DNA of 64,000 nucleotides from Ananas comosus (GCF_001540865.1 NC_033628.1:4326831-4390830), one strand, 5' to 3'. Positions 13,301-28,300 are shown, counted from the first letter of the stretch. The notes: generated by a model from the letters alone, not told the origin. A program made the numbers and translations.

Positions 13301-16300
13301 CATTGGTTTGAGATTATAACAGAATCAATTTAAATTTCTTAAATACGTAAGTTGTACAACAACTTGCTAAGGAAATACTTGACAGCGAGGATGACATGGA
13401 GTTGTTACAACAAATCTTCTCAATACGCCCCCGTAAGCTCAACTCAATAGGGATGGCGTTGAGCATGGACCGAATCATTGAGAACCGCACCCTGGAAAGA
13501 GATCTCGTGACTTACTTTCGTCAATGCATTAGCAAGCTGATCTTTGGTGGATAAGTAACGGGTTAATTACACCATTGGTCCCCAACCTTTGCACTTTTCT
13601 TTCACTTTGGTCCCTTTTTTTTTGGCAATCAAGTCCCCAACCTTTTGATTTCATACAATTAAATCCCAGCCATCAGAACGGGCGTTAAAATTGACGGAAA
13701 ATGCCACGTTAGCACCATGTCATCGCCATGGTGGCGTTGTGTCAGCGCAAGCTAATTATACAATTTTAATTTAAATTTTACATTATAAATTTAAATTTAA
13801 AATTAAAATTATATTTTGAATTAAATTATAAATTCGAAGCAAAATTTTTATTTAAGATTTAAATTTTAAATTTAAATTTTGATATTGGATTCAAATTTAA
13901 ATTCAAATTCAAATTCCGATTTTGTATTTAATTTTAAATTCAAATTCACATTTTGAAATCTAATTCTAATTTAATTTCAAACTTTGATTTGGAATTTCAA
14001 ATTCAAAATGTGAATTTGAATTAGAAATTTAAATTCAAATTTTGAATTGAAAACAAATCTCAAATTCAAATTTAAATTTTGAATAAAAATTTAAAATTTA
14101 AAATCAAAAATTTGAATTTCATTTTAAATTCAAGTTCAGATTTTAATTTTAAATTTTAATTTTAAAATTTTGATTTTAAATGCAAATTCAAATATCAAAA
14201 TCAAAATAAAAAATTGAAGTTTGAATTCAAAATTTAGATTCAATTAAAAATTCAAATTTAAAATTTGAATTTATATTCAAAATTTTAATTCAGCATTAAA
14301 TCAAAATTGTAACTTTAAATTGAAATTCAAAATACTAATTTCTAATTAGTTTTAAATTTTAATTTTAATATTAATTTCAAATTTAAATTCAAAAATTTCA
14401 ATTTTTACTTTTGGGGAGTAAAGTGAAAAACGTGCAAAGTTTAGGGACCAAAATTGATATGAAAAAGAAAGCCACTTAGGCGCTGACATGGCGATTCCGT
14501 TAATTTTAACCTTTTTTTAACGGTTGGGATGTAATTGCAATAAAATCAAGAGATTGAGGACTTGATTGCAAAAAAAAAGAAGGTTGGGGACTCGAGTGAC
14601 AATTTGTGCAAAGGTTGGGACCAATGATGTAATTAACCTGATAAGTAAGAGACGTGCAATGATTTAGAAGCAACACGTTCATGAATAAGTGATAGTCAAT
14701 TTTGACATGCTCTGTGCGGGCGTGAAAAATAGGATAGGCCACCAAGTAAGTCGCACCAATATTGTCATACCAGAGGCATGGAGGAGAGGGCACAACAATT
14801 CCTAGTTCGTGCAGTAGCAATTGGATCCAGATTAACTTGGCGGTCGCATTCGCAAGAGCCTTGTTTTTTGCCTTAGTACTGGAGCGGCCTACCGTGGCTT
14901 GTTTCTTTGTACTCTAGGACACCAAATTGCAGCCAATGTAGATGACATATCCGCTAGTAGAGCATTGATCGAGAGAGCATCCAGCCCAATCGGCATCGCT
15001 AAAAGCATGAAGTTGACGATTGGAGGCATGATGTAGCAAAAGACCATGGCTCAATGTGCCTTTGAAAGAGCGCAAGATTCGCTTGACAAGAGCCCGATGC
15101 TTTTCAGTTAGAGTCTGCATGAATTGGCAGACGCAATATACAACATAGGGTGCATTTGGTCTTGTTAGGGTGACATATTGAAAAGCGCTAACTATTCTTC
15201 CGAACTGCGTTGGATCATCCAGAGGATGAGAAGAATTGGAAAGCATCACATCAACCGCCATAGGGGTGTATACAGGTTTGGCATTTTCTATATGTGCTCA
15301 ACGAAGCATGTCCAACACATATTTGTGTTAGGAGAGAAAGCATCTATTGGGATGGAGGTGAGCTCAACACCAAGAAAGAAATGGGTTGGGCCCATATCCC
15401 GAAGAGCAAACTTAACCATGAGAGAATTGATTAAAGTGTCGATACTAATCGTCAGACCTGTGATTAGAATATCTTCAACGTAAATGAGAATATAGATAGT
15501 TGAGGAAGATGTGACCTTGTAGAAGAGTAAAGTGTCGGTCATGGACCTGGTAAAGCCGAGGGTGATTCTCAGCCGATGGAACCATGCTTGAGGAGCCTGA
15601 CGAAGACCATACAAGGATCAGCGCAGCTGATCGACATGATGCGGGTATTGTCAAAGTCGGGCAATTGCTCTATAAAAATAGGCTTTTTGAGGTTGCCATG
15701 AAGAAAGGCATTCGAAACATCGAGTTGGCGAACAGGTCAATTGGAGGAAACGACAACGGAGAAAAGGAGACGCACATGGTGATTTTAATCACTGGGTTGA
15801 AAGTCTCGGTGAAGTCCACCCATGCTATTGTCTGAAGCCCTTGGCAACAAGGCGCTCTTTATGTCGCTCACTAGACCCATCGGAGCGTTGTTCGGTCTTA
15901 AAGACCTATGTACAACCGACTATATTCATGTTCATTCGGCGTGGAACAAGCTGTCAGGTACCATTCTAGATCAGGGCGTCGAATTCTGTCACCATGGCCG
16001 TACGTCACTCTAGATAACAAACTGCTTGTTAATAACAAGTGGGCACAGGAGGCATTGTGAGGGCGACAGGAAGAGCCTCAGGCAGAGCGTGCACTGTGGA
16101 AAAAGCACACGTGGGCAACATATCCCATCCTTGGATCGGGTGACAATCGAATAATGAGAAGTTGATGGAGGTGGAGCATGTATTGTAGAGGAGGCAGGCA
16201 GATCTGCTGCAGTTGTGGGTAATGGTTCGTCAGCTCTCGCAGGTTCTGGCTCGAGGGCGGCACGGTTATCGGGCACAGCGGGAGTCGAAGTAGGGTTCGA

Positions 16301-19300
16301 ATACGTGCCAGGATGGCGCTGTTCTTCTAAACAAGGCACGGTTATTGACAGGCCATCTGATGATGAGGGAAAAACACTGATAGGGAAAGTGGGAAGCTGA
16401 GCAGTTGCTTTAGTAGTCTCTTGAGATGACGTTAGGGAAGAAGGAACCTTTTGTGCAAAATAAAATTTGTATTCATCAAAGATAACATGCCGAGCAGTAA
16501 AAAACAAGCCAGTGGGAAGATGCAAGCAGTTATATCCCTGATGAGTACTGCAATAGCCTGTAAAAACACATAAATTTGATCGAGAATTGAGCTTGTTATT
16601 CAAATAGGGACGCAAGTAAGGAAAGCGGGCACACTCAAAAATGCAAAGAAATGCACAGTCGGGTGATCGAGCATACAACTTTCCATAGGGGGAAACATTG
16701 TTTAGTAAAGTAGTTGGAAGGCGGTCTATAAGATATGTCGCGTGAGGACAGCTTAGGCCAAAATGACCAGGGAACATTGGCAATGGTCATAAGAGCGAGA
16801 GTTGTCTCAATTAAGTGACGATGCTTTTGTTCGGCTGCTCCGTTTTGTTCAGGGGTGTAGGGGCAAGAGAGACGGTGTGCGATGCCAAAAGAATCAAGAT
16901 ACTGGGTAAGGACCCATAGTTGCCACCCCAATCAGAATGAAAGATTTTAATTTTTTGATTGAAGGGACGCTCAATGTGCCTTCGGAATTGTAAGGTGTCA
17001 TAAACGTCAAACTTAGGTCGAAGAGGAAATAGCCAGAAGAATTTACTAAACTCACGTAGAAAACTAACATAATATTGATAGCCATCAATAGAGGTCACTG
17101 AGGAAGGCCCCTACACATTAGAAAATAGAATGTCAATAGGATGAGAAGATAAAGGACTCTATTAAGATGCAAAGGATGAGATTTCACCTGTTGACGTGCG
17201 GGTACAAAGTGATAACATTCTATTTGAAGAAACAATAAGTGAATGCTTGGAGAGAATATTAGAAAGTAGAAACTATGCGCATGGTAGGATGCCCAAGTCG
17301 ATTGTGCTAAATAGAAGGTGATGCCCGTTCTCCAACCATAGTGCGCGGTTGGTCTAGCTTATTAGTAGATTGTAATTGATAAAGTCCATCTTTAAGACGA
17401 CCTCGCAGCAAGGGCATCCCGGAGAGGAGATCCGTCACAAGAAAAAAGGATGGATGAAACTCGACAATAACGTTATTGTCACGAGTAAATTGTTGGACAG
17501 AGAGAAGGTTACGTGTGATTTGCGGAACATGTAAAACATGGCAAAGAGAAAGAGGATGGGAAGAGGAAAAAAGGGTGGCAGCCCCAATATAAGATATAGA
17601 CAAACCTGCACCGTCACCACCTTGAACCTTGCCATTCCTATGATAGGGCGTCGGGTGCTGTAGCTGATTGTAATTGGGCGTGATGTGATGCGTCGCACCT
17701 GAGTCGGGGAACCACGTAGCATCTGAAAGTGGGCGGTTAAAAGTAGGGACAATGGGCACCATCTGTGCTTGATGAACAGTTGGCGTTGGAAGAATAGGAG
17801 CATTGGTCGGGGTAGCATTATAAGTGAAGTTTGGATCAAACCAGTGGACACATTGAGACATAATGACCTGGCTTGTCCACGAAAGTTGACAGTAGGGACC
17901 ATTGCGCTGCTATGATCGACCGTGCCCCCGGCTACAATTGGGACGTGCGGTGGGATAATATTCCGAGGAGGATTGTGGAGCAGCATTCTGTTGTTGATGC
18001 ATGTTGGGAGTTGTAGACAAAGAGGTACACACTGCCTCGTGCGCTGACGGGAAGGGGACCTTTGAGGTGAGGGTTGCCTAATGCTGCATAAAATGTTCAT
18101 TGGCAAGGAGAAGCCCATGGACGTCATCGTGAGAGTAGTTTACCAAGGCCCGCAAGAACTTGGAGAATGAGCTTAATCTTGGGTATGGACTGACCAATGG
18201 ACTTCATATGCTGTCGGCGAGCTGTTTTACCTCCTGAATGTATTCAGTGATTGTAGAGGAGCCTTTCTTCATTGAAAGAAAGCAGGATCGCAAGTGAAGA
18301 GCGCGTGCACCCGAGGTGGACTTGAAGGCATGAGAGAGAGCTTCACAGACGTCCCGAGATGTATTAATAAGACCTGCTACAAGAGTTAGCAAAGAGTCAT
18401 GAAGAGAGTTTGCCAACCAAGCAAGGACCTGTTGGTCTCTTTTTATCCAGTTTAGATACGTTGGGTTGAGAGTTGGTGGAGTGGGAGGATCATTGGCAAC
18501 TGAGAGGGCAGCAGGTACGAACTTGGAAGGACATGGTTCCGTACCATCCACAATGCTTATTAGCTCAAGGCTCTGTTGGATAGGAAGGCACTTTGTCTTC
18601 CGGTTGATATAATTGTCTTGACGGAGCTGGGTGAGAGGGACATTCATAATATGCATGGGGTTGGAGGAAGGGGAGGCGATGGCCATCTAAATAAGAGGTT
18701 GTGAAACAAAGGCTTTGATCCCATGTAATAGAATAAATAATTTGAAAAGATGACCTCTATCCTCTCTTGGAGGTGTTAGTGATTTATATTAGAATACATT
18801 GGTTGAGATTACAACAGAATCACTTTAAATTTCATAAATACTTAAGTTGTTGCAACACCTTGCTAAAGAAATACTTGACAGTTAGGATGATGTGGAGTGG
18901 TTACAATAAATCTTCTCAATACTGTTGAGTCTTCCCCTTACACAGAAGCTATTTCTAACGCTAAGCAAAACAAATTGTTATAAATAAAGAGATAAGAGTC
19001 TCTCCGCAAAAACCACACGTGGGAGTTGGTGAAGCCACTGAAGGAAAGAAAATTGTCAGTTGGAAATGAATCTTCAAGAAAAAAGAAGGTACCCCAAGTG
19101 TTGAAAATACTATATACAAAGCAAGATTGGTTACAAAGGGCTCTAGTTAGATAGAGGGTGTTGATTCTAATGATATTTTTTTCCACTTCTTGTCAAACAT
19201 AGCTCTTCGTATTTTGCTCTCTTTAGTCGCTACTCATAATATGGAGTTGGAGCAGCTTGATTTGGAAACAACATTTTTGCATGGCGAGCTTAAAGAACAA

Positions 19301-22300
19301 ACTAATATGCATCAGCCTGATGGTTTTTTTGTTCAAGGAAAGAAGATCATGTCTGCTTGTTAAAGAAATTATTATATGGTTTGAAATAGTCTCCTTGGCA
19401 GTGGTATAAGCGATTTAACTCATTTATGATTGGTTGTGGCTACTCAAGGAGGAGTGAGTTGTGTTTATTTTAGGAAGCTTGATGATGGCATTTTTCATTT
19501 ATTTGTTGCTTTATGTTGACAATATGCGTCACGCTCCAAACCCGAGGCATAACAGACGCTGCATACTTACTAAATTAGTAAATATGCAAGGCTACAGAAC
19601 CAAACAGAAAACATGCAAAATGGTGATCACAGAATTTTTCATTAAATCCAAAGAGTCAAAAGATGAGACTAACAATTGAATTTCAACTAGAATCAAAATG
19701 AATTCTAACATATATAAAACTAAACTGCGGAATACAAAAGAAAATTCGGTCCACTGAATACCATAATTAACAAAATGTGGGTACACAAAAATAACGAAAT
19801 AGAAGCAGATAAACAAATGATCGTTTATGAAGTCCAAAAAATATTCACATCTAAATATACTAGACATAAAAACACAAGAAACTAAAATCAAACACTAACT
19901 ACATCTAACGTTCACTCAGTCCCGGCCCCGCTCGACAAATTAGTCTCTGTACCTGGGTAAGCAACCATACACCACATTAATCAAATTAAGCATTCAAATA
20001 AATATATAATAAATGCTCTGAAGTAAATTTTCATACAAAAAATTAATTTAAGTGACTGGTTTTGAATTTGCAAAATTTCAAAAAACAAAGATTATCGAAA
20101 TTTAAAATTCAGATCAAATAGGAACTAGAAATTACAAAGTATTTCCTCTTTTAGCAAATCAACAAAATAAAAAATTTTAAGTCTCCGATAACTAACTATA
20201 TAGTATGATCCGTTGACGAGATCCAGAGGCACCTGAAGGCGCAAAATAGAACAGAGGCACTCGGGGGTGCATATATAGAACAGAGGCGTTCGAAAGTGCA
20301 AATACAGAATAGAGGTACGGATAGGCGCAAGCACCTGAAGGTGCAATATAGAGACGAAGTTAGCTTCTGTAACAGAATACATGTCGACATGGCTAATATT
20401 TGTATAGCAGAATACCAAGAGACATAAACACTTATCCAGTCACTAATTACAGAACAGATTATTAAATCTCAAAATTCTTTTGCTAAAAGAACCTGTCACT
20501 CAAAACTGATTTAAAAAATATGTGATAATACACTTAACCCTTAATTTTGAAATCTACAAAATAGAAATTTCTATACAATCAGAATATTTTTCTATATTTT
20601 ACAAAAAACTAACGAGTGTCCGGTTGCGTACCTTAAAGCAGCTTCAAAGCTAAGAAGCTATCCAGTCGTAAATTGCACAGAAAATCAATCACCGGAAACC
20701 TAAAATAGAGCAATATGATTCTCTATAAGCTACTCAAAATAAAATTACAAAGAGGACATATGTATTTAGAAGAGAAGAAAATTTTATACAAAAATTTAAA
20801 TTCGGATTGGCTTACATGGGTTGACAATGTCGATTACAAATGCATGCAAAAAGGTCGAGACGGACCACGAAAGAGAATTAGAATGATAAGCCCAAAGAAA
20901 TTCAACTAGCAATCACTAAGATGAAGAGTTTCAAAGATTGAACTATTCAAAGAAGCAAGATAATATGAACGAAATTTTAATTAATAAACGAAGGTCTTAA
21001 TGTTCGATAATTTTACAATCTACAATAAGTTAGGATCAAAATTGGAAACAAAAACGAAATTCGCCCTCTATTAGGCATTTTATCGAATATGTAGAGGGCA
21101 TTCCTAAAAGTATGTAGAATGTGCAAAATTTATATAACTAAATCACATGGCGAATACAGGATAAAAAAATTAATAATATGGTCAATCTAAATCTAGATCG
21201 ATAGAAATCAGAATTGAATGATTTTAACACTAATCATCAAAAGAAGAACACTTAGAAATAATCACATAAACATGGATAAAAAATTAGGTGCTCTCAAGAA
21301 TAGGTGTAGGGACAAAAATGAAAAAGAAGGAACCATCTTAAAGATAGAAACGACGACGACGACGACGACGAGATGTCGTTGACGGCGAACCGAAAATTTC
21401 GATAGATGAGGATTGGTACAGCAGCAGCTATGGATGACGGTGACGATAGTGATTCGTCGGCGTTGCGCGCATGTGCTTGAGCGTGCGGGTGAAAGGCGTA
21501 CGGATGCAAGGTGGAGAGAGAGTCGTGCGAGGGAGAGAGGTGGTTGCTGTGATGAATAGGAAAAGAGAACAAAGGTAGTTAGGGATTAATTACACAATAT
21601 GTTGCCAAGCCCCTATACTTTTAATATTTACGTGAAGGTCCAAAATTAAAAGAATAGTGGTCAAAACAGGAGGTACAAAAATATGGAGTGTTACATCCTC
21701 CCCTCCTAATAAGAAGTTTAGTCCTCTAAACTTAGCATACCTTAGCTCTCGAAATGCTGAGGGTACTTCGCCCTCATTTACAATATGCTTATTGCTTCCA
21801 AAGACTTGTTTGAAATTAACAAGTTAAAAAAGTAGGTTTAATCACGAATTTGAGATGAAGGACTTAGGAGCAGCTAAGAAGATTCTCGATATGGAGATTC
21901 TTAGAGATCAGAAGTAAGGAAGATTATATTTGAATAAGAAGAAACACAATGAGAAAGTTTTCGAGTGTTTTGGAATGAAAAATGCTAAGTCTGTGAGTAT
22001 CCCGTTTGCTGCTCATTGTAGGCTTTCGGCTACTTTGTCACCAGAGTCGGTTGAGAATGAGAGGTACTTGTCACATATTCCTTACTCTAGTGCAATTGGA
22101 AGTCTTATGTGTGTAACGCTCCAATAGTCTCACATCGGATAGGAAAGGGGTTTTGATTAGGAATATATAAGGTCTTGCTCCCTAAGCTCCCTAATAATAA
22201 TAACTAAGCCTAAGTATCTTGGACCGGTGGTTTGGATCCAACGAGTTATTATTACTAGTTGGTCGGGTTGTTACAATTGGTATCAGAGACGAATACCAAT

Positions 22301-25300
22301 CGGAAATGTACGAGCTAAGTACTATGCGGGGCAAAGTGCTACACCATGGATTTGGTGAGAGCCAGCTCTTGAACCTGTAGGAGCCATCTCTAGAATCTTA
22401 CATCGCCTGGTAATTCTGATCTATATGTTTGTGATCTGGTTTGGACTTAACGAGGAAGGTAGGGTCTAAAGGGGAGAGTGTGTAACGCCTCAATAGTTCC
22501 ACGCCGAATGGGAAAGGGGTTCTGATTAGGAATATATGAGGTCATGCACCTTAGTAATAATAACTGAGCTTAAGCATTTTGAGCCGGTGGTTTGGGCCCA
22601 ACGAGATATTATTGCTAGTTGGTCGGGTTGTTACCATGCGTGCAATGATCTACACCTGTCTTGATATTTCATACATTGTCAATTTTGTGAGTAGATATAT
22701 GGCTGATCGCGACACACATTAGCAAGCTGTGAAATGGATTCTTAGATACTTAGAGAAACTTTTGATGTATGTTTGGACTTTGGGAGATCTGATGACTTTT
22801 TAGTCGGTATTGTTAATTTAAATTTTACAAACGATTTGGATAGTTGAAGATCACTTACCGGATACATTTTCTTGCTTGGTGGTTGCTCTATTAGTTGGAA
22901 AGCTACTTTCCAGTCTATTATTGCTTTATTATTGCTTTATCTACCACTTAGACAGAGTACAGTTGGTTTGAGAGGCTTATACGAAGAGCTTACTTCTAGT
23001 CAGGGGACGGCTGTCATCCACTATGACAACGAAAGTGCTATACATATTTTTAAAGATCAAATGCTTTATAAGAGAACGAAACATGTTGATGTCAAGTAAC
23101 ACTTCTTTCGTAATGTGCTAACACATGGTGATGTTGTCGTAAGGAAGGTAGGCATTGTAAACAATCTAGCGGATATGTTGACTAAGATTTTCCTATTGAC
23201 TTAGTTCAAGCATTGCATGAATCTCGTCGGTGTCTACAGTAGCACTTGATGACCCCTTTGTGGTTTTGGTGGAGAAGGTGGAAAATTCAAGTCAAGGTGG
23301 AGTTTTCTATGGTGGGCCCAGCGCAATGGTTGAGAACTACAAATCAAACTAAGGTGGAGATTGTTAGATTGTAGTTAGATTTGTAGTTTATCTAAATCGG
23401 TCAAATTGTAATTAAATTAAAATAGGATGAGATTTAGATTTATTAAGAATAAGTAGAGTTTAATTAAGATTCCAATTGAACTATGAATTCTGATTAGACT
23501 CTACATTGGGGGCATGCATTATATAATGCATACTACGGCCACATCAAACTAATTAAAGCATGATTCATTGTGCTCTGGAGGAAAGGCTGAGAGTTGTGGT
23601 CCTTACATATCGGAAAGATAGAGCCAAGCCAAGCCGAGCAGAGCAAGTGGTGTGAGAAGCCGAGCCATGAGAGTCTTCTACGGACGTGATTTTCGGCTGT
23701 ACACGATAAAGCACATCAAGTGATTTTCGGCTGTACACGATAAAGCACATCAAGTGTGAGAAGCCGAGCCTTGGGTCTTTAGAGAGAGATAATTTGTATC
23801 CCGGCTTCGCTAGTAATAAAAGTTTTCATCTTCAGCCATGGACATAGGCCAGTGGCGAAACAACGTTAATATTTGTGTGGTTTATTTTTCTTCTCTCTTT
23901 CTTGTTTCTCTTTTGATATTTTCATGCCCACCAAACTAGATCTCTTTTCACTTTTGTTGTAACAAACAGATAATCTTGCCTTGCTACTAATGATGATTAT
24001 TAATAGATACTACATTTTCTACTTTCCTATTTTGACATATGAGGAAGGTGAAACTTTTTTGAGCGCCTGAAAATAACAAATCACACTTGGATCTTCTATG
24101 AGTTACATGTTTGCATTTTTTATAGTTTGTAAGTGGCATAAATATTTAGTCCTAGAACACTTACGTAATACTTTTACAAACTCTTAATTGTTTAAAGCTA
24201 AATTGAGAGATTGATAGATGTAAGAGACTGATAAATGATTTAAATTTTATTCTGTTTTGGACATATTTCTGCTCATAATCGAGGTTCAATAAAATTAACT
24301 AATATGGTTAAATGAATTCTAGGAAAATAATGAATGAATTAATGAATTTCATTTTCGTTATTATGTAATATAAATATCACATCAGCTGTTGCTTTTCATG
24401 TTTTATCAATCTATTCTTTAATTGGTACCTGGGACCCTTTTTTTCTTTCTTTTGGTTCATACGCAACATACGCGATATGCATTTAATTAAACTTAATTGC
24501 ATGTAATGAAATTTATACTCAAATTTCGCATCAGTATAATATTGATGGAACTTAGTATATCATTTTCATTTTAGCTTACGCCGAACTGTAGGCGCCATTA
24601 TAGCTTCTAGTTCTCTACTAACTTGATTGTCCTTATTTTCCCTCCCTTAGGGAAGAATCATCTTTCCTATATTACCCTATCAACTTTATGGTTGTGGAGT
24701 TGGATTGCTTTGGCTAGATTTTACACATATTTGCATAGTGCATAGTTGATAGTTGTCTTTATGTGTGTTGGCTGGTGCTGATGGTGTATAGTTATTGCAG
24801 CATAGTGCTGATAGTATATAGTCATTACAACAAACGCTTTTGAATGATGCAGTGAGTTAGATTTTGCAGAGGAGGAGCTGGATATTAATGTAATATACAG
24901 TGAAGACTTTATCTGTCTTGGCTTCCAGATGTTTTTGTCTGTTTCAATGGAGCTTATAATGCTATGTGGAGGATTAAGTGTTTAGTCCATCATGCATAGA
25001 CACATATTTAATTTGTTTGATAGCAACAACATAAAATTTTTCTATTGTTTGATGATGATCAACAAATGCATTATCACTATTAATATAGATACCTACATGC
25101 CTACATTCTGCATATATGATAAGCAAATCATTTTAATTGTCAAGTACCTTAATACCTGTTAATCCAAGGACCTTAACACCTGTTAATCTCTATCAGGCAA
25201 AGAGTTTGATACATTTGCGAGGGTTATTGTCAATGCAGCTGGGCCATTTTGTGACTCTGTAAGGAAAATGGCTGACAAGGATGCACCACTTATGATATGT

Positions 25301-28300
25301 CCGAGTAGTGGCGTGCATATAGTTCTTCCTGATTATTATTCTCCTGAAGGGATGGGACTTATTGTTCCCAAGACTAAGGATGGTCGCATCGCATTCTTGT
25401 TGCCCTGGTTGGGAAAGACAGTTGCTGGTACAACCGATTCTAGCACTACAATAACAATGCTTCCAGAACCTCGTGAAGATGAGATACAATTTATATTGGA
25501 TGCTATCTCTGATTATCTTAAAATTCAGGTTTGTGCATTGGCTACACTATATTTTTTCCTTTAGAAAATCAATTGGTTTGTACTTAAAAATATTAATGTA
25601 CTTGTAAGTATCTAGTTCACATTGGATGATCAGCCGAATGGGTGATGCTGGCTTGGTGCAGCAAAGAGTAGCATTTCACTCCAGAGCATTCGTGGGTGAA
25701 AACTTGTCAACCATGATAATCAATCTTGTGATATTGATTGATCATTTTGACTTGCAATAAAAAACCTTGCAACATTATGGCCGAAACTATTCTCTATTTA
25801 TATCTTCTGTTTTGGTGGTGTTTTTTTTACTTCATTTTTTGTTGGTTTTGAGATGGGTGTGGGCTGAGATAGTTGGAAGAGTCGTTTTAGTAAGTTACTA
25901 CCGAATGCTTCCCCTTTCAACCATAACAGTTTGACGGCAAATTACTTTAGTTTGCATATGAATTCTAGTAAGAATAATCCAAAGCATCTGTCCTTTTTGG
26001 AAGAGTCCAAGGCAAGGATTAAGCTACTGAACAACACTTTGCGTGCCAAAATGTTATTGATGCAAAATAACCATTGTGCCGATTGCATGGCCAAAAGCTC
26101 TTCTTTCTTTTATATTCTTTCCGAACTACGAAAGCATAGAATTTTTTTCAAACCCTTGTTGTATTATTTGGATGTTTTGAAGTTGTCTATTGAAATTGGG
26201 AGGAAATTAGATTTCCACATTTTGTAACCCTTGTTCTTCTCAGACTCATATAATTTGTTGCATTGATGAAATTAGAAATACATGTGTGGGCTGATAGTTC
26301 TTGAACTTTTTTTTTTTGGGGAGCACACTTCAGGTAAGGCGGTCAGATATTCTTTCTGCATGGAGCGGTATACGCCCGTTGGTTACAGATCCCTCTGCAA
26401 AAGATACTGGAAGTATTTCTAGAGATCATGTTGTATTGGAAGATTATCTTGGTCTTGTCACAATTACAGGTGGAAAATGGACAACATATAGAAGGTAAGA
26501 AGGTCACTAATAATTTATTTTGTTTCATATTATTTTTGTGGGAAATCTCTTCCTTGGAGTTCTTGTAATGGTCTTGTTGTAAAATGAGGATGAAATGTAT
26601 TGATGGCATTTTCATAAACGCTTGTTGGTGAGCAATTTCACAACGCACTCTCTATAAGCATCTAATTGAGAATCAATCACAAGAGCAATAACAAAATAAA
26701 CAAAATCACAAGAACACAAGGATTTACGTGGTTCGGCTAAGCCTACATCCACGAAAGAACAATGCAAAAGAAGCTTCCACTATAAACTTGAAGATTATAA
26801 GAAAGATTTAAATGGGAGAAATATCACCTTTAACTCTAAGGTATAAAAAGGAGCTCCAACAATATCTAGCTCTATCCAAATGGTGTAAACCACACTTCAC
26901 AAGGAAGATCTCATCTCCTTGATAGAACTAAGATCAAAACTAAGCTCTAGGGTCCTCTCTTTTCTCATATTTCTTTTCTCACTCTTTAGTTCTCTCTCTT
27001 CTTTTCTCTCTAATATTCTAATATCCCACTTTAGCTCCGAAGCTATCAATATGGGCCTTTTGATCGAAAGAATCATGATCCAAAGCCTTACAAATAGGGG
27101 GCCCACATACATAATAAAAAAATATAGAAAGAGAAGATTTTGACTTCACCAAATTACATAGCCCAAATAATAAGGCCCAAATAACAAATAGGCCCAATAT
27201 AATTAGCTCAACAGGTCTATTATCTCCTTCGTTGTTTGTAAAATTATAGATTCTATCACATTTCCTTGCATCACTGGAAGCATTCAAGATTTGTGGGTGA
27301 TATATCACATAGCAGATAAACAGAAATGAGTAAATTTGTAAAAGCAGAGAGACTTCAAGGCTATTCAAGGATTGTTGCTAGAACATGACAATGTAAATTA
27401 TTTCAAGGCAACTATTTTCTAAGTTGGAGTAATTAAATTGGTGAAATACAAACCACATTTCCTATGTAACACCCAATAGCTTCATATCGGATGAAAAAAT
27501 GATTCTGATTGGATTATATGAGGCCTCCACCCTAGTAATAATAATTTGGCTTAAGCATTTTGGGCCAATGATTTTGGCCCAACGAGTCATTATTGCTAGT
27601 GGGTCGGATAGTTGTAATTGGTATTAGAGCCGAATACCAGCCGGAAGTGTGAGATAGGAAAATAATTCTGATTGGATTATAAGACCTCTACCATAATAAT
27701 AATAACTGAGCTTAAGAATTTTGGGCTAGTGGTTTGGGTCTAACGAGTTATTATTACTTGTGGGTCGGTCGTCACAATTGGTATCAAAGCCGAATACTAG
27801 CCGGAAGTGTGAAAGCTAAATGCTATACGGGGCAAACTACTACAGCAATGGGCTTGGTGCGAGCCACCTCTTGAACCTGTAGGAGCCACCTCCAGAATCT
27901 CACATCGCCTAGTAATTCTGGTCTGCATGTCGGTGATCTAGGTATGGACCTGACTAGGACGTCAGTATCTAAACAGGGGGAGTTTGTAACGCGCCAATAG
28001 TCCCACATCAGATGAGAAAATAATTTTGATGGGAATATATGATGCCTTCATTCTAGTAATAATAACTGTGTTTAAGTATTTTGGGCTGATTTGTTTGGGT
28101 TCAACGAGTTATTATTGCTAGCGAGTCGGATCGTTACAATTGGTATCAGAGCCGGATACTAGCCGAAAGTGTGAAAGCTAAGTGCTATGTGGGACAAAGT
28201 GTTGCACCAACGGATTTGATGGGAGTCACCTCTAGAATCTCACATCGCCTGGTGATTCTGTTCTATATCTGTGATCTGATTTGAACCTGATGAGGACGTC

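Larger units (their letters stand above)
13225..18921 (-). mobile_element. Copia LTR retrotransposon (B), reverse strand, nested in Copia A
   Basis: Short LTRs of about 200 bp: 13225-13425 and 18724-18921, sharing gaaaagatgacctct and gaaatacttgacag. On the - strand, ATGGGATCAAAGCC just inside the right LTR resembles an initiator-Met primer-binding site, and a G-rich run (acgggggcg) next to the left LTR resembles a polypurine tract. Gag, protease, integrase, RT and RNase H follow in Copia order. Flanks cttgt and ctgt are an imperfect duplication. A Mutator-like element interrupts it at 13559-14639. Confidence 0.9.
6687..23964 (+). mobile_element. Copia LTR retrotransposon (A), nested host element in SDP6 intron 2
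   Basis: A 5' LTR (6687-about 7210) and 3' LTR (23362-23964) both begin tgttagattgtagttagatt, and the element is bracketed by aacaga (6681-6686 and 23965-23970). The internal region reads gag, protease, integrase, reverse transcriptase and RNase H in Copia order on the + strand. Five later insertions (7211-8899, 10330-12250, 13225-18921, 19527-21779, 22112-22635) split it. Subtracting them leaves about 5.2 kb, the normal Copia size. Numerous stops, a degenerate zinc knuckle and YVDN in place of YVDD show it is dead. Confidence 0.93.
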
